A stretch of DNA of 10,711 nt from Planctomycetaceae bacterium (GCA_024642765.1 JAHEAM010000091.1:1-10711), one strand, 5' to 3'. Positions 1 to 7,587 are shown, counted from the stretch's first letter. Numbers and translations: made by a program. The notes: generated from the sequence alone by a model not told the origin.

Positions 1-410
1 CTAGTTACAGCAATGACATCACTCTCCGCATTGAGCGCGACACTCGCGGAAACGTTTGGATTCATCGCTCCCGTCTCTTGGAAGTCGTTCGTGGCTGAGA
101 TTGATTGGATTTCAGTTAGTCCCAGACTTGAATGAGCTTCAAAAAGGCCTGGATAAATATGCTTTCCGGTCATATCGATCGTGATCGTGTCCGGAAGTGT
201 TTCCTTGATTTCGCCGACACTCACAAACTTTCCGTCCGTGAACAACAAAGAACTGTTCTCCAACACTGGACCGGTGACGGTATGCAACGTCGCGCCTTGT
301 ATCAATATGGGTCGAGACTGCGGGGCCGCCGGTGCCGGAACCTGTGCCATCGAAACGCCGACGGATGCAGCAACGAAAGTAAAAGCGATTAAGGAACGTT
401 TTGTATTCAT
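1..410 (-). CDS. Exported amidohydrolase-like protein, N-terminal part (truncated by window edge)
   Basis: The reading frame starts at ATG 408-410 and runs leftwards without a stop to base 1, giving 136 complete codons; the C-terminus is outside the window. Residues 1-22 form a signal peptide: NTKR n-region, hydrophobic core, and a likely cut after SMA, before QVPAPAAP. A beta-rich stretch with the order typical of amidohydrolase composite domains follows (PILIQGATLHTV, then LLFTDGKFVSVGE, then DMTGKHIYPGLFEAH). In the superfamily the last motif is normally PGLIDxHxH; here it reads PGLFEAHSS, so the second metal-ligand histidine is Ser and the preceding Asp is Glu. The following LGLTEI and GAMNPNVSASVALNAESD stretches resemble a known class of periplasmic amidohydrolase paralogues. 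It lies 46 bp downstream of the larger amidohydrolase on the same strand, so co-transcription is likely. There is no clear Shine-Dalgarno sequence. Substrate is unknown, and catalytic activity is doubtful from the visible part. Confidence 0.85.
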   Translation of the reverse strand, partial: MNTKRSLIAFTFVAASVGVSMAQVPAPAAPQSRPILIQGATLHTVTGPVLENSSLLFTDGKFVSVGEIKETLPDTITIDMTGKHIYPGLFEAHSSLGLTEIQSISATNDFQETGAMNPNVSASVALNAESDVIAVT

Positions 411-456
411 ATTTTTCAATTTGTAATAAAATTCATCTTGATTTGGCGAACAACGA

Positions 457-3400
457 CTAATGATCGTGATCATGGTCATGACCATGGCAATACTCGTCAT
501 ACCGAGGCCAGAGCAATGATTCGTCTTCGCGACCGCGACCCTCGGTTGACTTGCCGCCACCAGCCTTGAGAGCCTTTTGAATGAGTTGCGTCCGTAGTGC
601 CGCCTGTTCTTTGGCAAGTGCCGCAGCTTCCTTGCGATCGTAGTAACGGCAACCATCGATCCACGTTTGCTCGCAGCGCGACGTCAATGACAACGGATTA
701 CCATTCCAGATCGCCATATCAGCATGCTTGCCTGGTTCCAAGCTACCGACATACGTATCAATGCGAAGTTGTTTCGCCGGATTAAGTGTCACGAACTTCA
801 AAGCCTCTTCTTCTGAAACGCCGCCATACTTGACGGCCTTGGCCGCTTCGTGATTCATGTGTCGCGCCAACTCGCCATCATCGGAATTAAACGAAACGAC
901 GATACCAGCATCGTGCATCACAGCACCTGCCTGTGGAATCGCGTCAATCACCTCCATCTTGTAGGCCCACCAATCGGAAAACGAACTCGCAGTGCCACCA
1001 TGTTTGGCAATCGCGTCCGCGACTTTGTACCCTTCGAGAATGTGTTGAAACGATCCGATTGTGATCCCGTATTGATCCAAAACACGAATCAACGCCAGCA
1101 CTTCGTCTTGCCTATAGCTATGGCAGTGAATCCACCGCGTTCCCTCAAGAATTTCAGCGATGGCCTCCAATTCTAAATCGATTCGCGGAGGAAGTCCCTC
1201 GCGTTTTTCACGCCAAATTTGTTGTTGTTGACGATATTCTTGTGCCGAGCGAAATGTGTCGTGCATCAATTGCTCCACGCCCATCCGCGTTTGCGGATAG
1301 CGATCGGAAGGATCGCGCCGGTTGCTTTGTTTTACATTTTCGCCCAAAGCGAACTTGATGCCTTGCGGAGCTTCCACAAACTTCATCTGTTGGTCGTTCC
1401 GTCCCCATCGTAACTTGATAACTTGGTTCTGGCCGCCAATTGGGTTAGCGGAACCGTGCAAGATATTTGACGTGGTTAGTCCGCCAGCAAGTTGACGATA
1501 GATGGTCATGTCATCGCAATCAATGAAGTCGCCAATTCGAACTTCTGCCGTAATCGCTTGGCCAACTTCGTTCACACCGCTGTCGGTCGCCATGTGTGAA
1601 TGACAATCGATCAGGCCGGGTGTCACGTGCAATCCACTGCCATCGATAACAAGTTTCGCAATCGGCGTCTCTTCACCAGCCTTGAAAATTTGTTTGATGA
1701 CTCCGTTTTCAAAATAGATGCTGCCATTCTCGATTGTGCCCGAGGGACTGCACGTCCAAATCGTTGCGTTTTTGATCAAGCAAGACGAGACGGGTGTGGG
1801 AACATTCACGCGTCCAAAATCACCAAATGGATAGTTCACCGCAGTCGGAACTGCGATTTTGTCGGCTTCCTCATCAACACTATTTTCTTTTGAGTCTTTC
1901 GCGGAGCCACCAGCTGCGAGGCCTTCGGTTTTGACTTCGGCCGTCTCAGTGGTCTGATCTACTTGTGCTTTTGGTTTTTCGCCGATCATAGCGTCTGGAA
2001 TGCGTTTCACCGTGATCGACTTTTTCAAACCGTCCGGAAGAACCAAACTTCCAATCGCATTTTCTTCATCCGTAAACTGCAAACTCAAAAACGCCATTCC
2101 GGCGCCCTGGAGTGGTTTCTTTGTATCAAAAACGCCATTGAGTTGGTGGTTTTCAAAGCGTGGAGAATCCAAGCCAGTTGCATCAGGATCGTCTGCAGGA
2201 CGCTTCCCCTGCTTCCCAGTATCGGATTTATCATTTGCTTTCATGTCGTCAGTTTTGCTTTCCGATTCTGAGCTGCTTTCATTTTGGTCAGGTTTCAAGT
2301 CGGAGTCGTCGTCGCTTGCAGCCTCGCTATTGTCTTTGGAATCGTCTGATTTGCTCGATGGCGGACTTTTGCGAATCTCAGCTGAAAATTTCGGGTCCGT
2401 CTTGATCACTATGTACAGACTCGCACCAGCGCCCCGAATTTCATAAACTCCCGTAAATTCCGCATCAGTTTTTTTCTCGAACTCAAAACGTTTTCCGGCG
2501 ACCCAAGTTTCTGAAATTTTTGACTTATCATCAAACAAAGGCGCATTGCTGATCGTTAAATTCGCGATCTTGCCTTTGGCGAGTGAGCCTACTGAATCGG
2601 CGACGCCAAGGAGTTCTGCAGGAGCAAGAGTCAAGGCATTCAAAGCATCGTCGGCCGAAAGTCCACGTTTGACCGCCTCTCGTATGTGTTTCCAAAAATC
2701 CGCTTTGTTCTCGTGTCCGTCAGAAGTAATGGCCAATGTTACGCCGGCTTTCGCTAGCCGCACAGGGTTTTCCGGTGCGAGCTCCCAATGCATCAGAGAT
2801 TCTAAAGATGCATCCAATATGTCATTTGGCGACGTGAGAGACGGCGGTTCTGGAAAATCAACTGGCAACACAATGGGCAAGCCTAATGCCGCGACCTCTT
2901 CAAGCCGCCGATATTCACTGCCATTCCCCATCAAAATCGACCGCAATCCAAATTCCTTCGCAAATCGATGCGCTCTCAATGAAAAAATCTCATTCGACGT
3001 CCCAATCAAAACTGGCAGCTTTCCATTCAGCACATCTTGCAGATCGGAAAGTGCCGTGTTTGTTTCGGGACGCGGCAATGAAGGATTCAATTCGGCCGCA
3101 TGCCACGCCTCGCGGTACCAGTTGGCGTCGAGCATGGTTTGCCGTGCGAGGGCGTAGGCCCCCATTGGCGAAGTCGGCCCTTCGGCGCCACGTTCGCCAA
3201 ATCGAAATCGAGTCGTCAGACTTAATCCCATCGCAACGTTTGGTTTGAGTAACGATTGTTCACCTAGCGACTCAGACAACAAATAAACGGCAGCTTTCCC
3301 TTGGACGATTCCCGAGTTAGGTGAGTACATGGCTGACGTAAACCCTGCGGCTCGCAACTTATCTGGCGACGTTTCTTTTAAAACATTGACCTTGGAAACA

Positions 3401-3774
3401 TCAACAAAAGATCGAATTTGCGAATTCCAATATTGGGTCGATGGCAATTCTTGCTTGGACTCAAACGGCACAAATGCGTCGATCAATCCCGGGTAAATGT
3501 GCTTACCAGTCGCATCAATTCGCGTCGTTCCCTCTGGCGCCGTGACTTTTGTGCCTACCTCAACAATGCGTTCACCGTGAATCAAAACCGCTGCATCGTC
3601 CAAATGTTCTTTAGCGGAAACATGAATTGTCGCATGTTCCAAAATGAACCAGTTGGGGACGTTCTCATGCAAGCCTTCGGTGGGGCGAGTCGTTTGAACT
3701 TGAGCATTCGCAATGGCATGTAAAGTAAACGATGCCAGCAAAAAACAAATAACTTGTTTCATCGATCGTGTCAT
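457..3774 (-). CDS. Large exported tandem-domain amidohydrolase with acidic linker and His-rich tail
   Basis: About 1105 residues from the chosen ATG (3772-3774). This start places a signal peptide at the N-terminus (MTRSMKQ, hydrophobic core, cut after IANA near residue 24). ATG 3760-3762 would also serve, as would ATG 3805-3807, which has GGAG only 2 nt upstream. The frame stays open to 3918, but that extension has no signal-peptide logic. Residues 35-430 resemble an amidohydrolase fold with a degenerate site: PGLIDAFVPFE (95-105) replaces PGLIDxHxH, though a late ITSDGHE (350-355) remains. Residues about 471-540 form an acidic low-complexity linker. Residues 665-1040 are a second, intact domain: PGLIDCHSH (His725, His727), HCH (883-885), FQHI (His911) and the SDD Asp at 965/966, then SLEPGKHADMAIW, typical of the imidazolonepropionase/dipeptidase-like branch. 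The protein ends HGHDHDHDH. The likely role is a periplasmic metal-dependent hydrolase of an amide or peptide; the substrate is unknown. It is probably in an operon with the gene at 1-410. Confidence 0.88.
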   Translation of the reverse strand: MTRSMKQVICFLLASFTLHAIANAQVQTTRPTEGLHENVPNWFILEHATIHVSAKEHLDDAAVLIHGERIVEVGTKVTAPEGTTRIDATGKHIYPGLIDAFVPFESKQELPSTQYWNSQIRSFVDVSKVNVLKETSPDKLRAAGFTSAMYSPNSGIVQGKAAVYLLSESLGEQSLLKPNVAMGLSLTTRFRFGERGAEGPTSPMGAYALARQTMLDANWYREAWHAAELNPSLPRPETNTALSDLQDVLNGKLPVLIGTSNEIFSLRAHRFAKEFGLRSILMGNGSEYRRLEEVAALGLPIVLPVDFPEPPSLTSPNDILDASLESLMHWELAPENPVRLAKAGVTLAITSDGHENKADFWKHIREAVKRGLSADDALNALTLAPAELLGVADSVGSLAKGKIANLTISNAPLFDDKSKISETWVAGKRFEFEKKTDAEFTGVYEIRGAGASLYIVIKTDPKFSAEIRKSPPSSKSDDSKDNSEAASDDDSDLKPDQNESSSESESKTDDMKANDKSDTGKQGKRPADDPDATGLDSPRFENHQLNGVFDTKKPLQGAGMAFLSLQFTDEENAIGSLVLPDGLKKSITVKRIPDAMIGEKPKAQVDQTTETAEVKTEGLAAGGSAKDSKENSVDEEADKIAVPTAVNYPFGDFGRVNVPTPVSSCLIKNATIWTCSPSGTIENGSIYFENGVIKQIFKAGEETPIAKLVIDGSGLHVTPGLIDCHSHMATDSGVNEVGQAITAEVRIGDFIDCDDMTIYRQLAGGLTTSNILHGSANPIGGQNQVIKLRWGRNDQQMKFVEAPQGIKFALGENVKQSNRRDPSDRYPQTRMGVEQLMHDTFRSAQEYRQQQQIWREKREGLPPRIDLELEAIAEILEGTRWIHCHSYRQDEVLALIRVLDQYGITIGSFQHILEGYKVADAIAKHGGTASSFSDWWAYKMEVIDAIPQAGAVMHDAGIVVSFNSDDGELARHMNHEAAKAVKYGGVSEEEALKFVTLNPAKQLRIDTYVGSLEPGKHADMAIWNGNPLSLTSRCEQTWIDGCRYYDRKEAAALAKEQAALRTQLIQKALKAGGGKSTEGRGREDESLLWPRYDEYCHGHDHDHDH
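2179..2361 (-). other. Region coding an acidic low-complexity linker
   Basis: This part of the amidohydrolase gene encodes about 60 residues dominated by Ser, Asp, Glu and Lys (runs such as ASDDDSD and SSSESESK). It sits between the degenerate first domain and a small beta-rich segment. A second, shorter charged segment (TETAEVK to VDEEADK) precedes the catalytic domain. Both look like disordered interdomain spacers. The composition could also bind calcium, but no canonical Ca-binding motif is visible. Confidence 0.7.
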
Positions 3775-4043
3775 ATTGAGATGGAAAATTTGATTCAGAA
3801 ATTGCATTTCTCCAATATAACACGTCCTTCCGCTGCTTTTTTGGACTTTCAACCCTAAGAAACATACTTTTTTGCAAATCAATTCCCTGAAAACCGACCT
3901 TGCCGTTTGGCAGGTCAAAAGCCTAAAGTAATGCCCTAATTGGCTCGTCTGGCAAGAAACGCAGTCGATCCACAGAAAACTGCGATATCGATGGAGTCAC
4001 CCAATCGAAGCTGTGTTTATCTCAATCGACCTCATTCATTTGC
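3775..4043. promoter_or_regulatory. Divergent intergenic region, amidohydrolase / HExxH gene
   Basis: A gap of 269 bp lies between two divergently transcribed genes, so promoters for both directions must be here. On the minus strand there is a TATATT hexamer (3814-3819) and GGAG (3810-3813), but no -35 hexamer at a good distance. On the plus strand I see no convincing promoter and no Shine-Dalgarno sequence before ATG 4044. An open frame continues the amidohydrolase upstream to 3918, but it does not look like coding sequence. Confidence 0.4.
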
Positions 4044-4883
4044 ATGAATAATCGCCGCCCCACCCTATCGACTTGCGCGCAGGTCTTGCAGCAACTCAGA
4101 TTCTTGGCGACATTCGGTTGGATTGTTGTTTTTATTGGGTGCACAGTTGTTCCATCCCTACCTTTTGGACTCGTTGAAAAGCAATGGTCGAAAGGCCAAC
4201 TCGTTTTTCATAGCGACTTCAAGTTCCCGAAAAGTCACCGAATATTGACCGAACTCGAGCTACGCCGAAAACAAATTGTCGAAGACCTCGTTTTGCCAAG
4301 CTCGGACGAAGCAATACATATTCATCTGTTCGAAAATCAAGAAAGGTTTGCAAACTATCTGCAGAGGGACTATGCCGAGTTTCTAGACCGACGGGCGTTC
4401 TTCGTCAAAAGCGATACTCAACTGGATATCTATGCTTATTGGAACGATCAAATTGGCGAGGACTTGCGGCACGAAGTAACCCATGGCTATCTTCACGCTG
4501 CGATTTTGATGCTTCCAATTTGGATCGACGAAGGGCTTGCAGAGTATTACGAAGTCCCCTTGGCAGGTGCAAACCGAAATCAGCCGCACATTGCATTGTT
4601 AACCGAAGAGTTTCGAAAAGGGAATTGGCTTCCGAATTTGCAACGACTGGAAATGATCGATAACCCTGTCGATTTCGCTCAACGCGATTACGCTGAGGCC
4701 TGGCTGTGGGTTCATTTCTTGCTCAATCACTCCAAAGAATCAAAGCACTTGATCCAGGACATTATCGCGGAAGGCAATCATATCAATAAAAGCAAGTCGT
4801 CGATTTCGCAAAAAATCTTGGGAGAATATCCAGAAATACAAGTCCAACTGCTTGAGCATTTGAGGAATCTCGCAAGCGAGTGA
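4044..4883 (+). CDS. Exported HExxH metallopeptidase-like protein (DUF1570/peptidase-MA type)
   Basis: 279 residues. A basic N-terminus (NNRR, then LRF) leads into a hydrophobic segment (about 20-42) containing FIGC. Cys33 is a possible lipid-attachment site, although Phe at the -3 position is not ideal for a lipobox; otherwise this is a membrane anchor or signal peptide. The gluzincin signature is clear: LRHEVTHGYLH (HEVTH at 143-147) supplies two zinc ligands and the catalytic Glu144. About 16 residues on, WIDEGLAEYYE supplies the third ligand, Glu163. The later segment, with RDYAEAWLWVHFLL (214-227), fits the helical tail of peptidase-MA-like proteins. Planctomycetes have many such proteins (DUF1570 group); substrates are mostly unknown. 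The start is the first ATG in frame, with no Shine-Dalgarno sequence. The next gene downstream on this strand is another exported peptidase, but a 371-bp gap argues for separate transcription. The metallopeptidase fold is well supported by motif; the exact family is inferred. Confidence 0.82.
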   Translation: MNNRRPTLSTCAQVLQQLRFLATFGWIVVFIGCTVVPSLPFGLVEKQWSKGQLVFHSDFKFPKSHRILTELELRRKQIVEDLVLPSSDEAIHIHLFENQERFANYLQRDYAEFLDRRAFFVKSDTQLDIYAYWNDQIGEDLRHEVTHGYLHAAILMLPIWIDEGLAEYYEVPLAGANRNQPHIALLTEEFRKGNWLPNLQRLEMIDNPVDFAQRDYAEAWLWVHFLLNHSKESKHLIQDIIAEGNHINKSKSSISQKILGEYPEIQVQLLEHLRNLASE

Positions 4884-5254
4884 TTTTTCACGATCGAATT
4901 GAAACTCCCTAACTCTTGCCATCGGTTTTTGCTGAAAGCTTCTCAACATCTGTTCATTTAGCAACCAGGTGGCGCCTTGGCAACAGAGTTCTGTAGTGCG
5001 TAAACGCTCAACTGGCAAAGTTTTGCGTAGGAAATCGCACGTCAACAGTTTGTCAATTTTTGTTTCAATTCGCCAAGCTGTTAATTCGCAATCGTAATTT
5101 ACACACCTCGTTGACAACGACCGAGTGTTGTGGCGCTATCATTCAAGATAATTGCTTTTACGGAATAACCTTTGCAGCCTTCTCAGCCTTTGAACTCAAT
5201 TTTTTGTGTTCGAAGTTTATTTTCAATCGGTTACGCCTCTATGGGAGATTGACG
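4884..5254. other. Intergenic region upstream of the C1 peptidase
   Basis: I find no gene, tRNA or convincing intrinsic terminator in these 371 bp. The C1 peptidase frame stays open back to 5060, but the added residues (rich in Cys, Phe and Asn) are unlike a signal peptide and lack a ribosome binding site. TTGACA at 5111-5116 is a perfect -35 hexamer, but TATCAT (5137-5142) lies 20 bp away instead of about 17, so it is only a weak promoter candidate for the peptidase gene. The minus-strand open frame that spans this region overlaps the 3' end of the HExxH gene and has no support. Confidence 0.4.
5243..5247 (+). promoter_or_regulatory. Ribosome binding site of the C1 peptidase gene
   Basis: GGGAG lies 7 nt before ATG 5255. 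It is one of the best Shine-Dalgarno matches in the window and decides the start: the resulting protein begins with a typical signal peptide, whereas the longer open frame from 5060 does not. Confidence 0.75.
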
Positions 5255-6664
5255 ATGTTTCGTATCAGTTTCGCTTTCGCAATAATTGCGAGCACGTTGT
5301 TCGGCGATTTCGCTCAAGGCAAGCAAGATCAAATGATTGAGGGAGAATCAATGCTTCGCGGTAGGCAGGTCGTTCGCCCCAATGCCGGCAACGTCTCGGT
5401 GCAAGACATGACCGGTTTCGGTCGAGAATGGTCCGGTGGGTCACAACTTTTCTGGGGTCCTGAAAAGCGTGGTGATCGGCTCGATTTGCCATTTTCAATT
5501 GCGTCGTCTGGCAACTATAAAATAACCTCATACTTCACCCAAGGCCCGGATTACGGAATAGTGCGAATTGAGCTAAACGGTAATTCACTTTTCACTTTCG
5601 ATGGCTTTTCAAAACAGGTACAGCGGTCGGAACCTTTGTCTTTCGATTCAGTTCCGTTGACCGCTGGAAGAAATACGCTGTCTCTGATTGTGGCTGGTAA
5701 GGGTCGTGAGTCGTCAGGGCTCTTGGTCGGCTTCGATCAAATGACCATTTCGCCTGAATTCAATACAACACGAGTTGGCGCCGCCGTTCAGGGTCGCCAA
5801 GCAGCAGATGTCGCCAAGTTTGCAAAAGCAATTAAAGCAAAATCAGCAATTAAAGACGACTTCATCGCCAAATTACCAGCACAGTTGGTCACCGTTCTGC
5901 CATACAAAACCCCTCCGATGAAACTTTTGTCTGGCCCCAACACTCCTGCATTAAAAGTTGATTTGAGAAAGTACATTTTAGACAATCACATGGCAATTCG
6001 AAGCCAGGGAAATCGCGGGACTTGTTCCGTGTTTGCAACGACTTTTTGCATCGAATACGGAATGACAAAGTCATTTGGGTCTGGCTTTGCTGATATGTCC
6101 GAAGAATTTCTGAACGCCGTCGGTAATATGGCAAGTGGCAAAACCGACGATGGCGATTTCTTTTATGTTCTCAATAAAGGTTACCAAAATTTTGGGTTGT
6201 GCGCAGAAATTTTCATGAAATATCAGCCAACCATGGCACCGCCTCCGAATTACAATCAACTGCATTTGGCGGATGTTTGGCAAAGACTCCAACCTGATTT
6301 TGTGAAAAGCTGGGACAACACCAAGGGTCTAACGAACGCGCAGCTGAATAAAGCAATTTCCTATTTAGACCAAGAACTGCCAGTGGCCGCGGGAATGTAT
6401 TGGCCAAAGAAAGGGTTCTTCAAGGTCAAATCGATCATGGGAGTTGATTTAATGGATGATCCTGGCAAACCCAATGTAACCGATGGCCACTCCATCGTTT
6501 TAGTAGGATACGCCAAATCGCAGTTATTTCCCGGCGGTGGATTTTTCGTTTTCCGTAACAGTTGGGGCACTGACTTCGGAGAAAACGGATACGGCTACAT
6601 GTCATTCGAATACGTTCAGAAATATACCAACGATTTATTAGTTTATAAATTGGCACAAGAATGA
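5255..6664 (+). CDS. Secreted papain-like (C1) cysteine peptidase with N-terminal beta-sandwich module
   Basis: 469 residues from the start set by the GGGAG site. Residues 1-22 are a signal peptide (MFRISFAFAII core, probable cut after AQG). Residues 27-170 are a beta-rich module with WSGGSQLFWG, GDRLDLPF, GPDYG and LTAGRNTLSLIVAGK. This pattern resembles the CBM-like jelly-roll domains found in planctomycete extracellular hydrolases. A Lys/Ala-rich, probably helical spacer (about 175-215) follows. Residues 235-469 are the peptidase: Gln251 (oxyanion hole) and Cys257 in SQGNRGTCSVFAT, His412 in DGHSIVLVGY, and Asn435 in FRNSWGTDFGENGYGY. These are the complete C1A residues. As in many bacterial members, the papain Cys22 equivalent is Arg254, and the Trp after the catalytic Cys is missing. 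No I29-type propeptide is seen. The likely role is proteolysis outside the cytoplasm, with the module binding polysaccharide or another surface; the target is unknown. Confidence 0.88.
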   Translation: MFRISFAFAIIASTLFGDFAQGKQDQMIEGESMLRGRQVVRPNAGNVSVQDMTGFGREWSGGSQLFWGPEKRGDRLDLPFSIASSGNYKITSYFTQGPDYGIVRIELNGNSLFTFDGFSKQVQRSEPLSFDSVPLTAGRNTLSLIVAGKGRESSGLLVGFDQMTISPEFNTTRVGAAVQGRQAADVAKFAKAIKAKSAIKDDFIAKLPAQLVTVLPYKTPPMKLLSGPNTPALKVDLRKYILDNHMAIRSQGNRGTCSVFATTFCIEYGMTKSFGSGFADMSEEFLNAVGNMASGKTDDGDFFYVLNKGYQNFGLCAEIFMKYQPTMAPPPNYNQLHLADVWQRLQPDFVKSWDNTKGLTNAQLNKAISYLDQELPVAAGMYWPKKGFFKVKSIMGVDLMDDPGKPNVTDGHSIVLVGYAKSQLFPGGGFFVFRNSWGTDFGENGYGYMSFEYVQKYTNDLLVYKLAQE

Positions 6665-6718
6665 TTGTGTGGAATCATGGGACCTAAGCTCGGAGAGGCC
6701 CAATATTAGACGGTTTGC

Positions 6719-6753
6719 CGCGAGAACGCGACAGGCCGTTCCTGTGACGTTTT
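6719..6753 (+). terminator. Weak hairpin cluster between convergent genes
   Basis: CGCG-AGAA-CGCG (6719-6730) is followed directly by ACAGG-CCGTT-CCTGT (6731-6745), and TTTT begins 4 nt later (6750-6753). It sits in the 131-bp gap between the ends of the C1 peptidase and the PH-domain gene, where a terminator is expected. The stems are short (4 and 5 bp) and the T-run is displaced, so this is a weak candidate. Confidence 0.3.
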
Positions 6754-6795
6754 GGGGTCAAATAAAGGTAGCAGCATTTTCCGAATGGATTTACC

Positions 6796-7356
6796 TTAGA
6801 TCGATTCGATATGCAGGCCCCGGCGGCGGCGCTCGGTTCGCCGCGCGTTGTCAATGGCGTCGGCAACTTTGCGAACATCGGAAATGCCATAGAGAACCAA
6901 TTCAGGATGGCTCGAATCACTTGACTTGATGATGATATTGCCCACATTAAACACGAGTTCGATGGGACCTTGGCGATAGGAAACATCATCAATATCTAAC
7001 AGTTCAATACGATTCATCGTACGCACCAAGACTCCATCTCGATGCATGAATCGCTGTGTTGTCAATTCGTAATGGTTCGCCAATTTCCGATAGGCGACGA
7101 TGGAGAGCAAATAGGCCCAACCCAACAGAATAACGCCCAAAATCAGCCAATACAAAATGGCATTTGTCCGCAGAATTGGAAAGACAAACATCATCACAAT
7201 CACAAACATGGTGACGAAGGAAGCTAGGATTAATGAACCCAACATCCCTTTGGCCGAATAACTTCCTTCCCAAAGGTCTTGCTCGGGTTCGTCTTTAACG
7301 CTGCCCTTTTGGGCTTGATCAATGGCCCGGCCAAATTTTTCGTTTGCGTCGCTCAT
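6796..7356 (-). CDS. Inner-membrane protein with bacterial PH-like domain (bPH_2/DUF304 type)
   Basis: 186 residues from ATG 7354-7356, preceded by a weak AGG at 4-5 nt. The frame is open to 7422, but the extra 22 residues (Asn- and Arg-rich) look non-coding. A soluble N-terminus ends in EQDLWEGSYSAKGML (26-39), the usual lead-in of this family. Two transmembrane helices follow (about 38-62 and 66-88). The PH-like domain then starts at NHYELTTQRFMHRDGVLVRTMN (about 94-115) and continues with RIELLDIDDV, then FNVGNIIIKSSD and LVLYGISDVRKVADAI (to about 170). A basic tail (RRTERRRRG) ends the protein. Members of this family are membrane proteins with poorly known roles, some linked to envelope or secretion functions. 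The gene converges on the C1 peptidase and diverges from nrdR, so it is probably transcribed alone. No specific function can be assigned. Confidence 0.85.
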   Translation of the reverse strand: MSDANEKFGRAIDQAQKGSVKDEPEQDLWEGSYSAKGMLGSLILASFVTMFVIVMMFVFPILRTNAILYWLILGVILLGWAYLLSIVAYRKLANHYELTTQRFMHRDGVLVRTMNRIELLDIDDVSYRQGPIELVFNVGNIIIKSSDSSHPELVLYGISDVRKVADAIDNARRTERRRRGLHIESI

Positions 7357-7430
7357 TAGACCTGTTCGTTCATGATAAATATTGTTGTTCTTTCGATAAT
7401 TTCGATTGCCCTGACCAATCAATCAGATAT

Positions 7431-7438
7431 TACCGGTA
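7431..7438. promoter_or_regulatory. Palindrome TACCGGTA in the PH-gene/nrdR divergent region
   Basis: This perfect 8-bp palindrome is flanked by GATAT and TCAG, so the surroundings read as GATACCGGTATC with a 2-nt insertion in the left arm. It lies between two divergent genes, about 75 bp upstream of the PH-domain gene start. It could be an operator, but a chance occurrence is quite possible. Confidence 0.2.
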
Positions 7439-7487
7439 TCAGTAGGGGCTGACCAGGACCATTTCATTCGCTGCGTTCAATAAATGC

Positions 7488-7516
7488 TTGGCAAGGTTCG
7501 CAAAAAACACTATTTT
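7488..7516 (+). promoter_or_regulatory. Candidate sigma70-type promoter for nrdR
   Basis: TTGGCA (7488-7493) and TATTTT (7511-7516) are separated by exactly 17 bp and point toward nrdR. The transcript would begin near 7523 and carry a leader of about 65 nt. Both hexamers match the consensus at four or five of six positions. This is the best promoter-like arrangement in the region, but it is supported by pattern alone. Confidence 0.4.
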
Positions 7517-7587
7517 TCGCTAACATAGATATCTTAGGCGACTTCTCGATTCGAAAGTTCGCCACCACCCATTTTGAGTCATTCCAA

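Noticed and set aside
2000..3248. Long plus-strand open frames opposite the amidohydrolase (up to 203 codons)
   Set aside because: They lie entirely antisense to a well-supported gene, have low-complexity Ser-rich translations, and show no recognisable domain or ribosome binding site.
3775..3918. Extension of the amidohydrolase reading frame by 48 codons
   Set aside because: The extra residues put a long non-signal segment ahead of a good signal peptide and have no ribosome binding site at the far end. One intermediate start (3807) remains possible.
3966..3977. ATCCACA, similar to a DnaA box
   Set aside because: It is a single imperfect site with no cluster, AT-rich unwinding element or dnaA/dnaN neighbour.
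4740..5117. 125-codon minus-strand open frame
   Set aside because: It overlaps the 3' end of the HExxH gene in antisense, with no domain or start signal. It is treated as chance.
5060..5254. Extension of the C1 peptidase frame by 65 codons
   Set aside because: The added residues do not resemble a leader, and the internal ATG at 5255 has a strong GGGAG site plus a signal peptide.
6661..6678. ATGATT/AATCAT hairpin overlapping the C1 peptidase stop codon
   Set aside because: It is AT-rich, only 6 bp, and has no following T-run, so it would not terminate transcription.
7507..7517. ACAC followed by TATTTTT, resembling half of an NrdR box upstream of nrdR
   Set aside because: The match to the NrdR box consensus is partial, and there is no second box at the expected spacing of about three helical turns.
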